DNA from: an uncultured bacterium | Lineage (GTDB): Bacteria; Pseudomonadota; Alphaproteobacteria; Sphingomonadales; Sphingomonadaceae | Direction of reading: 5' to 3' | Length of the DNA stretch: 64,000 nucleotides | Assembly: GCA_942636505.2 (NCBI GenBank) | Contig: CALOGB020000056.1 | Location: forward strand, 62,001 to 126,000 | Part shown: one piece after another, positions 42,808-51,988 of the stretch | Position numbering within the stretch: position 1 is the first letter of the stretch | Layout: the number at the start of each line of letters is the position of its first letter | Notes under the pieces: generated by a model | What the model was told of the DNA's origin: nothing | Database searches by the model: none | The model's input: only the letters and a program-made list of their open reading frames with translations | Position numbers and translations under genes: made by a program

Positions 42808-44441
42808 GCATCAACCAGAGCGGCTGGCGCCCGACCTCGCCCGAGGCGAACACGGGCAACGTCCCCGCATCGGTAACCGGCAACAAGGCGCTGATGCTGG
42901 AAGAAGCACTGATCTTCGAGATCGGCGACGGCGAGACGACAGGCGTAGATTTCGACACCTTCGGTTCTCCTGCGAACGCAGGAGCCCAGGGTACCAAGGA
43001 CTCCGATCATGGCCCTGGATTCCTGCGTTCGCAGGAAAACAAGCTGGGCGGGTTGCTCCGCACCGCACCCATCGGCCTCCCCGGCCTCTCCGAACCGGAA
43101 ACCGTCCGCCACTACACCCGCCTGTCGCGCCAGAACTACGGCATCGACCTCGGCTTCTTCCCGCTCGGCAGTTGCACCATGAAGCACAACCCGCGCCTCA
43201 ACGAGAAGATGGCGCGGCTCCCCGGGTTTTCCGACGTCCACCCGCTCCAACCGGTCGACACGGTGCAGGGCGCATTGGAAGTCATCCACCAGCTCGCGCA
43301 CTGGCTCGTCACGCTCACCGGCATGACTTCGGTCGCAATGAGCCCCAAGGCCGGCGCACACGGCGAGCTCTGCGGCATCCTCGCGATCCGCGCCGCACTC
43401 GAAGCCAAGGGCGAAGGCGCGCGGAAGATCATCCTCGTTCCCGAGAGCGCACACGGCACCAACCCCGCCACCGCAGCCTTCGCCGGCTATAGCGTCGAGG
43501 ATATCCCCGCCACCGCCGAAGGCCGCGTCGACACCGCCGCGCTGAAGGCCCGCCTCGGCCCCGACGTCGCCGGCGTGATGATCACCAACCCCAACACCTG
43601 CGGCCTGTTCGAGCGCGACATGCGCGAGATTTCCGACGCGGTGCACGCGGCGGGCGGCTTCGTCTATTGCGACGGCGCGAATTTCAACGCGATCGTCGGC
43701 CGTGTCCGCCCGGGCGATCTCGGCATCGACGCGATGCACATCAATCTCCACAAGACCTTCTCGACGCCGCACGGTGGCGGTGGTCCAGGTTCAGGCCCGG
43801 TGGTGTTCTCGGAAGCTCTGACCCCGTACGCGCCGGTCCCCTTCGTCGAGAGGCAGGGCGACCAATTCGTCCTGATCGAGGAAGAGAATGCCGACGAGCA
43901 CCACGCCGGCAGCTTCGGCCGCATGGTCGCATTCCACGGCCAGATGGGCATGTTCACGCGCGCACTCACCTACATCCTGAGCCACGGCGCGGACGGCCTG
44001 CGCCAGGTGTCCGAGGACGCGGTACTCAACGCGAACTACATCCTGCGCAGTCTCGACGACACGCTAGACGCACCGTTCGGCCCCTCGGGTCCGTGCATGC
44101 ACGAAGCGCTGTTCTCGGACTCCGGCCTCGCCGCCGGCTTCTCGACGATCGACATCGCGAAGGGCCTGATCGACGAGGGCTTCCACCCGATGACGATGTA
44201 CTTCCCGCTCGTCGTCCACGGCGCGATGCTGGTCGAGCCGACCGAGACCGAATCGAAGGCGGCGCTCGACCAGTTCATCGCCGCGCTCCGCTCGGTCGCC
44301 GAACGCGCCAAGGCTGGCGACCCCAGCCTTAAGACCGCCCCGCACTTCGCCCCCCGCGCGCGCCTCGACGAGACTCTCGCGGCGCGGAAGCCGGTGCTGG
44401 TCTGGAAGGACCCGGCTCCGCTCGCGCAGGCAGCGGAGTAA
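42804..44441 (+). CDS. gcvPB: Glycine dehydrogenase (decarboxylating) subunit 2 GcvPB, with in-frame palindrome insertion
   Basis: 545 residues. The PLP lysine is near 316 in [18 protein letters not shown], and [20 protein letters not shown] and AHGTNPATA are conserved. Between VDFDTF (about 48-53) and [19 protein letters not shown] (from 81) there are about 26 residues (SPANAGAQ...GFLRSQENK) where the family normally has a short linker. Their codons are a complete family C palindrome (42964-43040). The reading frame is kept and all catalytic parts are intact, so the enzyme is probably active with an extra surface loop. Confidence 0.95.
   Translation: MSINQSGWRPTSPEANTGNVPASVTGNKALMLEEALIFEIGDGETTGVDFDTFGSPANAGAQGTKDSDHGPGFLRSQENKLGGLLRTAPIGLPGLSEPETVRHYTRLSRQNYGIDLGFFPLGSCTMKHNPRLNEKMARLPGFSDVHPLQPVDTVQGALEVIHQLAHWLVTLTGMTSVAMSPKAGAHGELCGILAIRAALEAKGEGARKIILVPESAHGTNPATAAFAGYSVEDIPATAEGRVDTAALKARLGPDVAGVMITNPNTCGLFERDMREISDAVHAAGGFVYCDGANFNAIVGRVRPGDLGIDAMHINLHKTFSTPHGGGGPGSGPVVFSEALTPYAPVPFVERQGDQFVLIEEENADEHHAGSFGRMVAFHGQMGMFTRALTYILSHGADGLRQVSEDAVLNANYILRSLDDTLDAPFGPSGPCMHEALFSDSGLAAGFSTIDIAKGLIDEGFHPMTMYFPLVVHGAMLVEPTETESKAALDQFIAALRSVAERAKAGDPSLKTAPHFAPRARLDETLAARKPVLVWKDPAPLAQAAE
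42964..43040 (+). repeat. Family C palindrome inside the gcvPB coding sequence
   Basis: Arms TTCTCCTGCGAACGCAGGAG (42964-42983) and CCTGCGTTCGCAGGAAAAC (43022-43040) enclose a diverged centre. Outside copies of the same family lie only between genes. Here it is translated. Confidence 0.85.
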
Positions 44442-44490
44442 GGGAAGCAGGTGATCTTTGGGTGTGACGCTTGCACCCGAAGGACAATAC

Positions 44491-44593
44491 CACCCCGGCG
44501 AAGGCCGGGGTCCAATTGGGCGACTCTGCTGAGGGATGGCGGCGTATCGTTATTGCCACCTTTCCAATTGGGCCCCGGCCTCCGCCGAGGTGG
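44491..44593. repeat. Palindromic intergenic repeat, family B
   Basis: A full two-armed copy downstream of gcvPB with small changes in the second arm (GGCCTCCGCCGAGG). It may help end the gcv transcript. Confidence 0.88.
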
Positions 44594-44678
44594 CAGTTCA
44601 AATGTGTCGCCGCCTCTTTTACCTCGGCTGTATTGCTGTCATGCTACACCAATTGACGGTGATCGCGTGGGGGACGCA

Positions 44679-45191
44679 ATGCAGGCGCACGAAGCACAAG
44701 GCTGGATCAGCTACGCGATCACGGCGGTCGTCATCGGCATAGTCTTCGCGATCCGCTGGCGCCGCATGAGCGTGGTAAAACCTCTAAAGCTCGAACGCCT
44801 CTGGGTCTTCCCCGCGCTCTACGCCGCCGTCACGCTTTATATGTTCGTGATGTACCCACCCCACGGCTTCGCTTGGCTGTTCTGCGCGCTGGCCCTGGTC
44901 ATGGGCGCAGCGCTCGGCTGGCAGCGCGGCAAGCTCATGCGGATCACGATCGATCCCGACAGCCACGCACTCAACACGACGTCGTCCCCGGCAGCGGTCC
45001 TGTTCATCGTCGCGATCGTCGCAGTCCGCACCGGCGCCCGCGCCGTCATCGGCGACGGCCACGTCCTCCATCTCGACGCCTTCGCCATTACCGACATGCT
45101 GGTCGCACTCGCGCTAGGCCTGTTTACCACCCAACGGATCGAAATGTACCTCCGCGCCAAGCGGATGCTCGAAATCGCACGCGTCCGCTAA
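44679..45191 (+). CDS. Multi-pass membrane protein (CcdC/DUF1453-like)
   Basis: 170 residues with four or five hydrophobic segments. The opening QGWISYAITAVVIGIVFAIRWRRM and the short RMSVVKPLKLERLWVFPAL linker resemble the DUF1453/CcdC family. Its role is unknown. The ATG at 44679 was chosen because longer forms begin inside the family B repeat. Confidence 0.6.
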   Translation: MQAHEAQGWISYAITAVVIGIVFAIRWRRMSVVKPLKLERLWVFPALYAAVTLYMFVMYPPHGFAWLFCALALVMGAALGWQRGKLMRITIDPDSHALNTTSSPAAVLFIVAIVAVRTGARAVIGDGHVLHLDAFAITDMLVALALGLFTTQRIEMYLRAKRMLEIARVR

Positions 45192-45208
45192 CCCGCCGCT
45201 ACCGTACG

Positions 45209-45332
45209 ATCCTCCCCCGCAAGGGGGAGGTGGCTGGCGCTTGCCAGACGGAGGGGGAGGAAAGGGCAACCTCCGTTCCGCGTCCTCCCCCTCCGTCACC
45301 TTCGGCGACACCTCCCCCTGGCGGGGGAGGAT
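45209..45332. repeat. Palindromic intergenic repeat, family D
   Basis: Same structure as the copy at 23084: CCTCCCCCGCAAGGGGGAGG facing CCTCCCCCTGGCGGGGGAGG, with an inner GACGGAGGGGGAGG pair. It is again between convergent genes. Confidence 0.88.
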
Positions 45333-45341
45333 CGAGCGGGC

Positions 45342-46235
45342 TCAAGCAATCGCCTGCTCCGTCTCTTCCCGCCGTCGCACATGCTCCCGCCACACGATAT
45401 ACAACCCGCTCGCCACGATAACTGGCGCCCCGACCCAGGTCGCCTCCGCCGGCAGCGTGTCGAACACCAGCCACCCCAGCAACGTCGCCCACAACAGGCT
45501 CGAATAATCCATCGGCACCACCACCGACACCGGCCCGAGCCGCAACGACGTCGTCATCGCGATCTGCGCCAGCCCGCCAAAAATCCCGACGCTCGCCAGG
45601 CAAATCCACGCGACCAGATCATGCGACTGCGCGGCCCGCCCATAGATTACCGACAACGGGATCAACGACAGCGCCGAGAACCAGAACACCGTCGTCAGCG
45701 CGCTCTCGGTCTTGCCGATCTGCCGCAACAGGATCGACACGCTCGCCGTCCCGAACGCCCCCGCCAGCGCACACCCCGCACCCCATAACGGAAAGTGATC
45801 CCCGCCCGGCTGCGCGACGATCAACACGCCCGCAAACCCGGTCGCGACCGCCGCCCAGCGATGCCACCCGGTCGGCTCGCGCAACACCAGCGCCCCCAGG
45901 ATCGTCGCAAACACCGGCACCGTGAACCCGATCGTCGTCGCCTCCGCGAGCGGCAATGCAACGATCCCGTTGAAGGTAAATGCCATCGCCGACAGCCCTA
46001 CGATCGCCCGCACGACATGCGCAGGCAACCGCTTGGTCTTGACCGAAGGCAGACCAGGCCCCGCCACGATCACCGCCGACACAAGCAAACACGCGCCGAA
46101 CTGCCGGAAGAACAGGATTTCCGACACACTGGCGCCGTGCCGCTCAGCCAACTTGATCGCGGTATTCATCAGCGCGAAGATCACGACCGACAGCAACCGC
46201 ATGCCGATGGCGGGAAGGATGCGGTCGGTGGGCAT
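45342..46235 (-). CDS. EamA/DMT family transporter
   Basis: 297 residues with about ten membrane helices in two EamA repeats. PLAEATTIGFTVPVFATILGALVLRE and the second-repeat PMDYSSLLWATLLGWLVF are typical of drug/metabolite exporters. The substrate is unknown. It is divergent from proS, with 85 bases between the starts. Confidence 0.85.
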   Translation of the reverse strand: MPTDRILPAIGMRLLSVVIFALMNTAIKLAERHGASVSEILFFRQFGACLLVSAVIVAGPGLPSVKTKRLPAHVVRAIVGLSAMAFTFNGIVALPLAEATTIGFTVPVFATILGALVLREPTGWHRWAAVATGFAGVLIVAQPGGDHFPLWGAGCALAGAFGTASVSILLRQIGKTESALTTVFWFSALSLIPLSVIYGRAAQSHDLVAWICLASVGIFGGLAQIAMTTSLRLGPVSVVVPMDYSSLLWATLLGWLVFDTLPAEATWVGAPVIVASGLYIVWREHVRRREETEQAIA

Positions 46236-46320
46236 GCGCGACCCCTACGCAAACCACCGCCGCGTCGCCACCCCGCAACTCACACGTGACGAACCCCCGC
46301 GCACCCGCTATCCGCACCGC

Positions 46321-47856
46321 ATGATAAAGCGCGCACTCCCCGTCACCCGCGAGGCGGATTTCTCCGCCTGGTACCAGGCCGTCATCTCCGAGGCCGATCT
46401 CGCCGAGGAATCCGGCGTCCGCGGCTGCATGGTCATCCGGCCCTGGGGCTATGGCATCTGGGAGCGCATTCAGCGCCTGCTCGACGACCGGATCAAGGCG
46501 ACCGGTCACGAGAACTGCTATTTCCCGCTCTTCATCCCGCTCTCCTACTTCGAGAAGGAGGCCGAGCACGTCGACGGCTTCGCCAAGGAAATGGCCGTGG
46601 TCACGCACCACCGCCTCAAGGCCGACGGTTACGGTCGCCTGATCCCAGACCCCGACGCCAAGCTCGAGGAGCCGCTCGTCGTCCGCCCGACCTCCGAGAT
46701 GGTCATCGGCGCCGCGTTCGCGCGCTGGGTCCAGTCGTGGCGCGACCTGCCCGTGCTGATCAACCAATGGGCGAACGTCGTCCGCTGGGAAATGCGCACG
46801 CGCATGTTCCTGCGCACCAGCGAATTCCTCTGGCAGGAAGGCCACACCGCACACGCGACCGCGGACGAGGCGCGCGACGAGACGCTGAAAATGCTCGAAG
46901 TCTATCGCGACTTTGCGGAGGAATGCCTCGGCGTCCACGTCATCGCCGGCGAAAAGCCCGAGAACGAGCGCTTCCCCGGCGCCGTTGCGACTTACTCGAT
47001 CGAGGCGATGATGCAGGACGGCAAGGCGCTGCAAGCCGGCACCTCGCATTTCCTCGGCACCAATTTCGCATCGGCGCAGAACATCCGCTTCCAGAATGCG
47101 GGCGGCGAGTTCGAGCTGTGCAACACCACCAGCTGGGGCGTGTCGACGCGGATGATCGGCGCGGTCATCATGGTCCACGGCGACGACGACGGACTGCGCG
47201 TGCCACCGATGATCGCGCCGTGGCAGGTCGTGATCGTGCCGATGCTGCGCGACGTCCCCGAGGACGCGGCGATCGTCGACTATTGCAAGTCGCTCCAGGC
47301 CGAACTCGCCAAGCAGTCCGCGCTCGGCGAGCCGGTCCGCGCGCTGCTCGACCTCAAGCCCGCCAAGGCCGCTACCAAGCGCTGGGGCTGGGTCAAGAAG
47401 GGCGCTCCAATCGTGATCGAGGTCGGCGGCCGCGACATGGCGGGCGGCAACGTCACCGTGATCCGCCGCGACCGCCTGTACCGCGAGGACGGCAAGCTCG
47501 ACAGCGTCGCCACGCCGCGCGACGCGTTCGTCGGCGAGGTCTCGGGCATGCTGGCCGAAGTGCAGGCGACGCTCCACGTCGAATCGATGAACCGCGTGAA
47601 GGGCAACATCGTCCCCGCGAACGACTTCGCCGCAGTCGAGGCGCATTTCGCGGACGGCGTGAAGAACCCCGGCTGGGTCGACGTCCGCTGGTCGAAGCCG
47701 ACCGGCGCGGCACTCGACAAGGTCGTCGAGCGGCTAAAGGCGCTGAAACTCACGATCCGCAACGCGCCGATGGGGCAGACCGGATGTGATGACGGCGCCT
47801 GCATCTTCACCGGCGAACCCGCGGTGGAACGCATCCTGATCGGCCGCGCCTACTAG
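46321..47856 (+). CDS. proS: Prolyl-tRNA synthetase, archaeal/eukaryotic-type
   Basis: 511 residues. The opening READFSAWYQAVISEADLAEESGVRGCMVIRPWGYGIWE (shown in part), NQWANVVRWEMRTRMFLRTSEFLWQEGHTAHAT (in part) and KALQAGTSHFLG are close to the Thermus/archaeal/eukaryotic form of ProRS. The bacterial form carries an editing insertion, which is absent here. The C-terminal zinc-type domain (CDDGACIF) and final RAY are present. It charges tRNA-Pro. The ATG at 46321 gives the family's normal N-terminus; the upstream open frame overlaps the divergent transporter. Confidence 0.95.
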   Translation: MIKRALPVTREADFSAWYQAVISEADLAEESGVRGCMVIRPWGYGIWERIQRLLDDRIKATGHENCYFPLFIPLSYFEKEAEHVDGFAKEMAVVTHHRLKADGYGRLIPDPDAKLEEPLVVRPTSEMVIGAAFARWVQSWRDLPVLINQWANVVRWEMRTRMFLRTSEFLWQEGHTAHATADEARDETLKMLEVYRDFAEECLGVHVIAGEKPENERFPGAVATYSIEAMMQDGKALQAGTSHFLGTNFASAQNIRFQNAGGEFELCNTTSWGVSTRMIGAVIMVHGDDDGLRVPPMIAPWQVVIVPMLRDVPEDAAIVDYCKSLQAELAKQSALGEPVRALLDLKPAKAATKRWGWVKKGAPIVIEVGGRDMAGGNVTVIRRDRLYREDGKLDSVATPRDAFVGEVSGMLAEVQATLHVESMNRVKGNIVPANDFAAVEAHFADGVKNPGWVDVRWSKPTGAALDKVVERLKALKLTIRNAPMGQTGCDDGACIFTGEPAVERILIGRAY

Positions 47857-48032
47857 GCACTGACAAACTGGGACCGGCGTCACGTCCAAGGCTGCTTACC
47901 GGCGCCGTGCCGGGAATAGTTTAGATACCCGATGCCATGGAGCAACCGAAACGGACCGGTCTGTCGGCTGTGCCGCCATGTTCCGTCTGCTATCATCGCC
48001 TCGGCTTTTGCGGGGCGATGATAGGGGCGGGT

Positions 48033-48392
48033 ATGGGCGTGACAGGGATCGGCGGCTTCTTCTTCCGGGCAAAGGATCCGGAGGCGATACGCGCCTGGTA
48101 TGTCGAGCATCTCGGTGTCGGCTCGGTGCCCTACGGATCTTGGGAGACGCAGGAAGGACCCAGCGTTTTCGCGCCGTTCGCGGTCGATGCCGACTATTTC
48201 CCCGCGGATCGGCCCTGGATGCTCAACCTGCGCGTCGACGACCTCGACGGCCTGATCGCGACGCTCCGCGCGGCCGGGATTGCGGTGATCACCAATCCCG
48301 AGTGGGACATGCCCGGCTTCGGCCGTTTCGCCCGCATCCACGATCCGGAAGGCAACCCGATCGAACTCTGGCAACCCGAGGGCGCTGCATAA
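48033..48392 (+). CDS. VOC (glyoxalase/bleomycin-resistance fold) family protein
   Basis: 119 residues. GGFFFRAKDPEAIRAWYVEHLGV opens the first beta-alpha-beta-beta-beta unit, and RFARIHDPEGNPIELWQP closes the second, with the usual metal-position Glu. The substrate is unknown. The ATG at 48033 has AGGGGCGGG just upstream, in preference to an ATG at 48018. Confidence 0.85.
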   Translation: MGVTGIGGFFFRAKDPEAIRAWYVEHLGVGSVPYGSWETQEGPSVFAPFAVDADYFPADRPWMLNLRVDDLDGLIATLRAAGIAVITNPEWDMPGFGRFARIHDPEGNPIELWQPEGAA

Positions 48393-48471
48393 GGACGATA
48401 AGCGCTAAGTTGGTCTGACGAACTGCCGGGTTCGTCGCGTACTAGAACTCGACCGGGCGAGCTCCAAGACT

Positions 48472-48583
48472 TCCCCCCTCCCTGAAAGGGAGGGGCCGGG
48501 GGTGGGTTGGCCTGCTTGAGCCACGGGGGGTCGGGTGTGCGGACGCCGACCCACCCCAACCCCTTCCTTCCAGGGAGGGGGGG
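48472..48583. repeat. G/C-run palindromic repeat, related to family E
   Basis: CCCCCCTCCCTGAAAGGGAG and its inexact inverse CCTTCCTTCCAGGGAGGGGG flank GGCCGGGGGTGGGTTGG / CCGACCCACCCCAACC. It fills the gap between two convergent genes. Confidence 0.7.
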
Positions 48584-48659
48584 AACAGGTTGGCCAGTCC
48601 TCTCTAACCGGCAGGTTGCTACGGGTCTTTAGCCGAGCTTGGAACCACCACGCTCCCGT

Positions 48660-49730
48660 CTAGAACAACTCCCCCTGCGGCCCCCTCGGCGCCCGGAACA
48701 GATCACTCCGCAAAGCAACGCGCTCCCGGTTCAACCCATGCTTCGCGCACGCAATCCGGAACCGTGTCCCGAGCAAGTCCGCCCAAGGCCCTTGCCCTTG
48801 CATTCTCGTGAAGAAGTTCGGATCGTTATCCTTGCCGCCGCGCAGCGATGCGATCGTCGCCATTACCTTCCCAGCGCGATCCGGGAAATGCTCGTCGAGC
48901 CAAGCCCGGAACAGCGGGGCCACCTCATGCGGCAATCGCACCGGGATGAAGAACGCCCGCGTTGCCCCAGCGTCGGCCGCGCGCGCGATCAGATGCTCGA
49001 TCTCGTGATCGGTGATTGCCGGGATGACCGGCGCGATCGAAACGTAGACCGGCACGCCCGCATCGGCGAGCTTGCGCACCGCCGTCAGCCGTCGCTCGGG
49101 ATGCGGTGCGCGCGGCTCAACGGTCAACGCCACCTTCGGATCGAGCGACGTGATCGACATTGCCACCGCCGCCAGCCCCTTCGCCGCCATCGGTGCCAGA
49201 AGGTCGATATCGCGCACCACGCGATCCGACTTGGTGGTGATCGTCAACGGATGATCCGTCTCACTGAGCACCTCGATAATACCGCGCGTGATCCGCCAGT
49301 CGGTCTCGATCGGCTGATAGGGATCGGTGTTCGTCCCCAGCGCCATCGGCGCGCAGACGTATCCCGGCTTGCCGAGCTCGGCCCGCAACAGCGCTGCCGC
49401 GGATGGTTTCGCGAACAGTTTGCTCTCGAAATCCAGTCCCGGCGACAGATCGTGGAACGCATGGCTAGGTCGCGCGAAGCAATAGATGCAGCCGTGCTCG
49501 CACCCGCGGTACGGATTGATCGAACGGTCGAACGGCACGTCGGGCGACGCGTTGCGGCTGATGATCGTGCGCGGTGTCTCGACCGTCACCGTCGTGCGCA
49601 GTTTCGGCGCGATCCCATCGATCCCCTCGCGCATGTCGAGCCAGTCGCCATCCGCCTCGGTCTGCGGCAGATTGAACCGCCGGCTCTCGCTATTTAGCGT
49701 CGCACCGCGAACCGGACGGGCCTGTTTCAC
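48660..49730 (-). CDS. PA0069-family radical SAM protein (SplB-like)
   Basis: 356 residues. The cluster motif is C-x3-C-x2-C in YRGCEHGCIYCFARPSHA. It is followed by YVCAPMALGTNTDPYQPIE and TITTKSDRVVRDIDLL, which are typical of the spore-photoproduct-lyase-like radical SAM group PA0069. The reaction in non-sporulating bacteria is unknown; DNA or RNA chemistry is often proposed. It stands alone. Confidence 0.88.
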   Translation of the reverse strand: MKQARPVRGATLNSESRRFNLPQTEADGDWLDMREGIDGIAPKLRTTVTVETPRTIISRNASPDVPFDRSINPYRGCEHGCIYCFARPSHAFHDLSPGLDFESKLFAKPSAAALLRAELGKPGYVCAPMALGTNTDPYQPIETDWRITRGIIEVLSETDHPLTITTKSDRVVRDIDLLAPMAAKGLAAVAMSITSLDPKVALTVEPRAPHPERRLTAVRKLADAGVPVYVSIAPVIPAITDHEIEHLIARAADAGATRAFFIPVRLPHEVAPLFRAWLDEHFPDRAGKVMATIASLRGGKDNDPNFFTRMQGQGPWADLLGTRFRIACAKHGLNRERVALRSDLFRAPRGPQGELF

Positions 49731-49773
49731 GACTTGAAACTAAGCGCCGTCTAGGAACATAGCAAGAACGAAA

Positions 49774-50466
49774 TCAGAAGCGAACGCCGAGCCCTGCAAC
49801 CACCTGATGCCGGCTGAAATCGAGGCTCGCCTTGTCGGTGCCGTCGGTGATCTCGTAGCCGTTATAGTCGGTGTAGACATATTCGAGCTTGCCGTAGAAA
49901 TTGCGTCCGAACGCGGTCTGCACGCCTGCGCCGGCATGAAAGCCGCTCAAATTGTCCGACACGCGGAAATTGTCTTGGGGAAAGTCGCGGTCCGAATAGC
50001 CGATGCGGATCTGGCCGTTGGAATAGCCGCCCTTGATGTACAACACCGTGTTGGGGTTCAACAGGAAGCCGCCGCGTACGCCTGCCGTCAGGTTGCGGCC
50101 GGGGGTAAGGCACGTTTCCGTCCCGGTGCCGGGGAAGCACTGCTCGACGCTCGATCCCTCGATGCCGCCATAGACGCCCAGCATCATGTCGGTGTTCACG
50201 ACCATGTCGTAGCCGAGTTCGCCGCCATAGGTGACGCCGCTTTTGCCCTCGCGCACGCTCGCAGAATCGTCCGCAGTCTCGACGTTCAATTCGGTTATCA
50301 CGCGGTCATACCCGATGCGCGGCTCGGCACGGAAGCCGCTGACGCCGTCGGTTGCGCCGTAGCCCGGTCCGGCGTCGCGGCCGAAATCCCGCCCGGTGTC
50401 GGACTGAGCGAACGCGGGCGCCGCCGGCGTTGCGGCGAGTGCCGCGATAAGCATGAACTTGTACAT
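49774..50466 (-). CDS. Outer membrane beta-barrel protein (opacity/porin-like)
   Basis: 230 residues. The signal peptide MYKFMLIAALAATPAAPAFA is followed by strands that alternate polar and hydrophobic residues (YGGELGYDMVVN, LYIKGGYSNG, FYGKLEYVYTDY, QVVAGLGVRF). It ends in the C-terminal Phe needed for outer-membrane assembly. It fits the small eight-stranded barrel family. A Cys pair lies near the middle (QCFPGTGTETC). Confidence 0.85.
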   Translation of the reverse strand: MYKFMLIAALAATPAAPAFAQSDTGRDFGRDAGPGYGATDGVSGFRAEPRIGYDRVITELNVETADDSASVREGKSGVTYGGELGYDMVVNTDMMLGVYGGIEGSSVEQCFPGTGTETCLTPGRNLTAGVRGGFLLNPNTVLYIKGGYSNGQIRIGYSDRDFPQDNFRVSDNLSGFHAGAGVQTAFGRNFYGKLEYVYTDYNGYEITDGTDKASLDFSRHQVVAGLGVRF

Positions 50467-50635
50467 TCGACGATGTCCCCTCTGGACAGGCCCCCTGGCC
50501 GATCCCACGCCGGGTTCATGGATTCGACGTACCTTCCAGACGGTTAATTCGGTGGTCAAACATTCGTTTTCGATCTGTTTGCACCGGTGCGAAAGATCGC
50601 TCGCAGAGGTGCGGCAGAGCGCCTAGGGCAGGGAC

Positions 50636-50818
50636 ATGACGGAACAGATCACAACGGTGGAGCGCGCCTTCGAGTTAGCAAGATCGGGTGCGTGCAACTC
50701 GGTCAACGACTTGCGCCAGCGGCTGCGGCGCGAGGGGTATGACGCAGTACATCTTCATCTGCACGGCGCCTCGATCAACAAACAGCTCGTCGACCTGATC
50801 CACGCTGCCAAGGGCTGA
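50636..50818 (+). CDS. Small hypothetical protein
   Basis: 60 residues, largely helical (TTVERAFELARSGACNSVNDLRQRLRREGY). It has no signal peptide and no family I can name. AGGGA stands just before the ATG. The pattern of an amphipathic helix, a turn and a second helix could be a small nucleic-acid or protein-binding unit. Confidence 0.6.
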   Translation: MTEQITTVERAFELARSGACNSVNDLRQRLRREGYDAVHLHLHGASINKQLVDLIHAAKG

Positions 50819-50880
50819 ACGTCCGATCGCGTGATACGCCGCGACGCGGCCCGCCACCCTGGCGGACCGCGCAACGCCGG

Positions 50881-51129
50881 TCACTTCTGTGCAAGCTCGG
50901 TTGACTTGGGCATGTTCAGTCCGGCTTTCGACCACTGCGCGGCGGTCTGGCAGGTTTTCCGATTGATCCGTGTTCCGGTCGCAGCGGATTCGGTCAGGCA
51001 ATATTGGCCGGTTTTTGCTTCGTATTTCAGAACGGTCTTCTGCTGCGGATCTGACGGCGCTGCGAAGGCGGGCGCGCTGGCGACGAGTACGGAGGCAAGG
51101 GCCAGGCTCTTCAGGATCATCGAGGTCAT
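50881..51129 (-). CDS. Small secreted hypothetical protein
   Basis: 82 residues. The signal peptide MTSMILKSLALASVLVASAPAFA is followed by a 59-residue mature part with two cysteines (QYCLTE and RKTCQTAAQW), probably disulfide-bonded. The pattern GTRINRKTCQTAAQW recurs in many small sphingomonad exported proteins of unknown role. Confidence 0.65.
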   Translation of the reverse strand: MTSMILKSLALASVLVASAPAFAAPSDPQQKTVLKYEAKTGQYCLTESAATGTRINRKTCQTAAQWSKAGLNMPKSTELAQK

Positions 51130-51455
51130 GGTAGCGTCCTTCAGTGGTGAGACGCGCCCGGCTGGGCGGTATCTCGACTACTGCATCGACCGTGCCAGTT
51201 GCATAATACAGCGCCACGCAAGGGCGAAGTTACTTAGCTAGCGGGTTTTTCTAGCAAGTAGAGGCTGATCCGCTAATATGGTTCGCGCAGTCCAACACGC
51301 CAAAACTTAGTGAAATCCACCGTAAATTGGCGGGATCGATACTCGCCAGCTCTCCCTATTCAATCGGGAGAGGGAAGAGTCCGCGGCACTTGGCCGCAAA
51401 AGGAGCGAGGGCATGACAGTAAACTGGAAGATGCCAGCTCAAGCTCGAGATGAAC
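51130..51455. other. Gene-free stretch upstream of the small secreted gene
   Basis: About 326 bases. It holds a small inverted pair CTCTCCC / GGGAGAG near 51350-51375 and a short open frame at 51413 with AAAGGAG before it. That frame runs antisense into moaB and looks fortuitous. It presumably contains the promoter of the leftward secreted-protein gene. Nothing else is evident. Confidence 0.4.
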
Positions 51456-51983
51456 TTAACGCTCCAGCAGCCGCGGCATCAACTCGACGAAGTTGCAGGG
51501 GCGGTGGCGGCTGTCGAGCTGGTCGCGAAGGATGCCGTCCCAGCCGTCCTTCACCGCGCCGGTCGAGCCGGGCAGCGCGAATATGTAGGTGCCGTGCGAC
51601 ACGCAGGCGCACGCGCGCGACTGGACCGTCGAGGTGCCGATCGTCTGGTAGCTGAGCATCCGGAAGAGCTCGCCGAACCCAGGGATCATCTTCTCCGCGA
51701 CCTGTTCCACCGCTTCGGGAGTCACATCGCGACCGGTGACGCCGGTGCCGCCGGTAGTGATGATGCAGTCCACCTCCGGATCGCCGATCCAAGCGTGCAG
51801 GCGCGAGACGATCGTCTCGACATCGTCTTTCTCGATCCGGCGATCAGCAAGGACATGCCCCGCCTCGGTCAGTCGCGCGACCAAAGTGTCACCCGAGCGA
51901 TCCTCGGCAAGGCCCCGCGTATCGGACACCGTCAATACGGCAATTCGGACCGGCAGGAACGTCCGGCTTTCATCGATCGGCAT
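51456..51983 (-). CDS. moaB: Molybdenum cofactor biosynthesis protein MoaB/Mog-type
   Basis: 175 residues. [39 protein letters not shown] and [18 protein letters not shown] are the MPT-binding and adenylation signatures of the MoaB/MogA fold. It should adenylylate molybdopterin before metal insertion. The ATG at 51983 lies five bases after the slt stop, so the two are probably co-transcribed with the gene at 53857. Confidence 0.9.
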   Translation of the reverse strand: MPIDESRTFLPVRIAVLTVSDTRGLAEDRSGDTLVARLTEAGHVLADRRIEKDDVETIVSRLHAWIGDPEVDCIITTGGTGVTGRDVTPEAVEQVAEKMIPGFGELFRMLSYQTIGTSTVQSRACACVSHGTYIFALPGSTGAVKDGWDGILRDQLDSRHRPCNFVELMPRLLER

Positions 51984-51988
51984 GAAAC

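Noticed and set aside
51413..51655. Short rightward open frame with AAAGGAG before its ATG
   Set aside because: It runs antisense into moaB and turns Arg/Gly-rich; no sign of a real protein beyond the first 20 codons.
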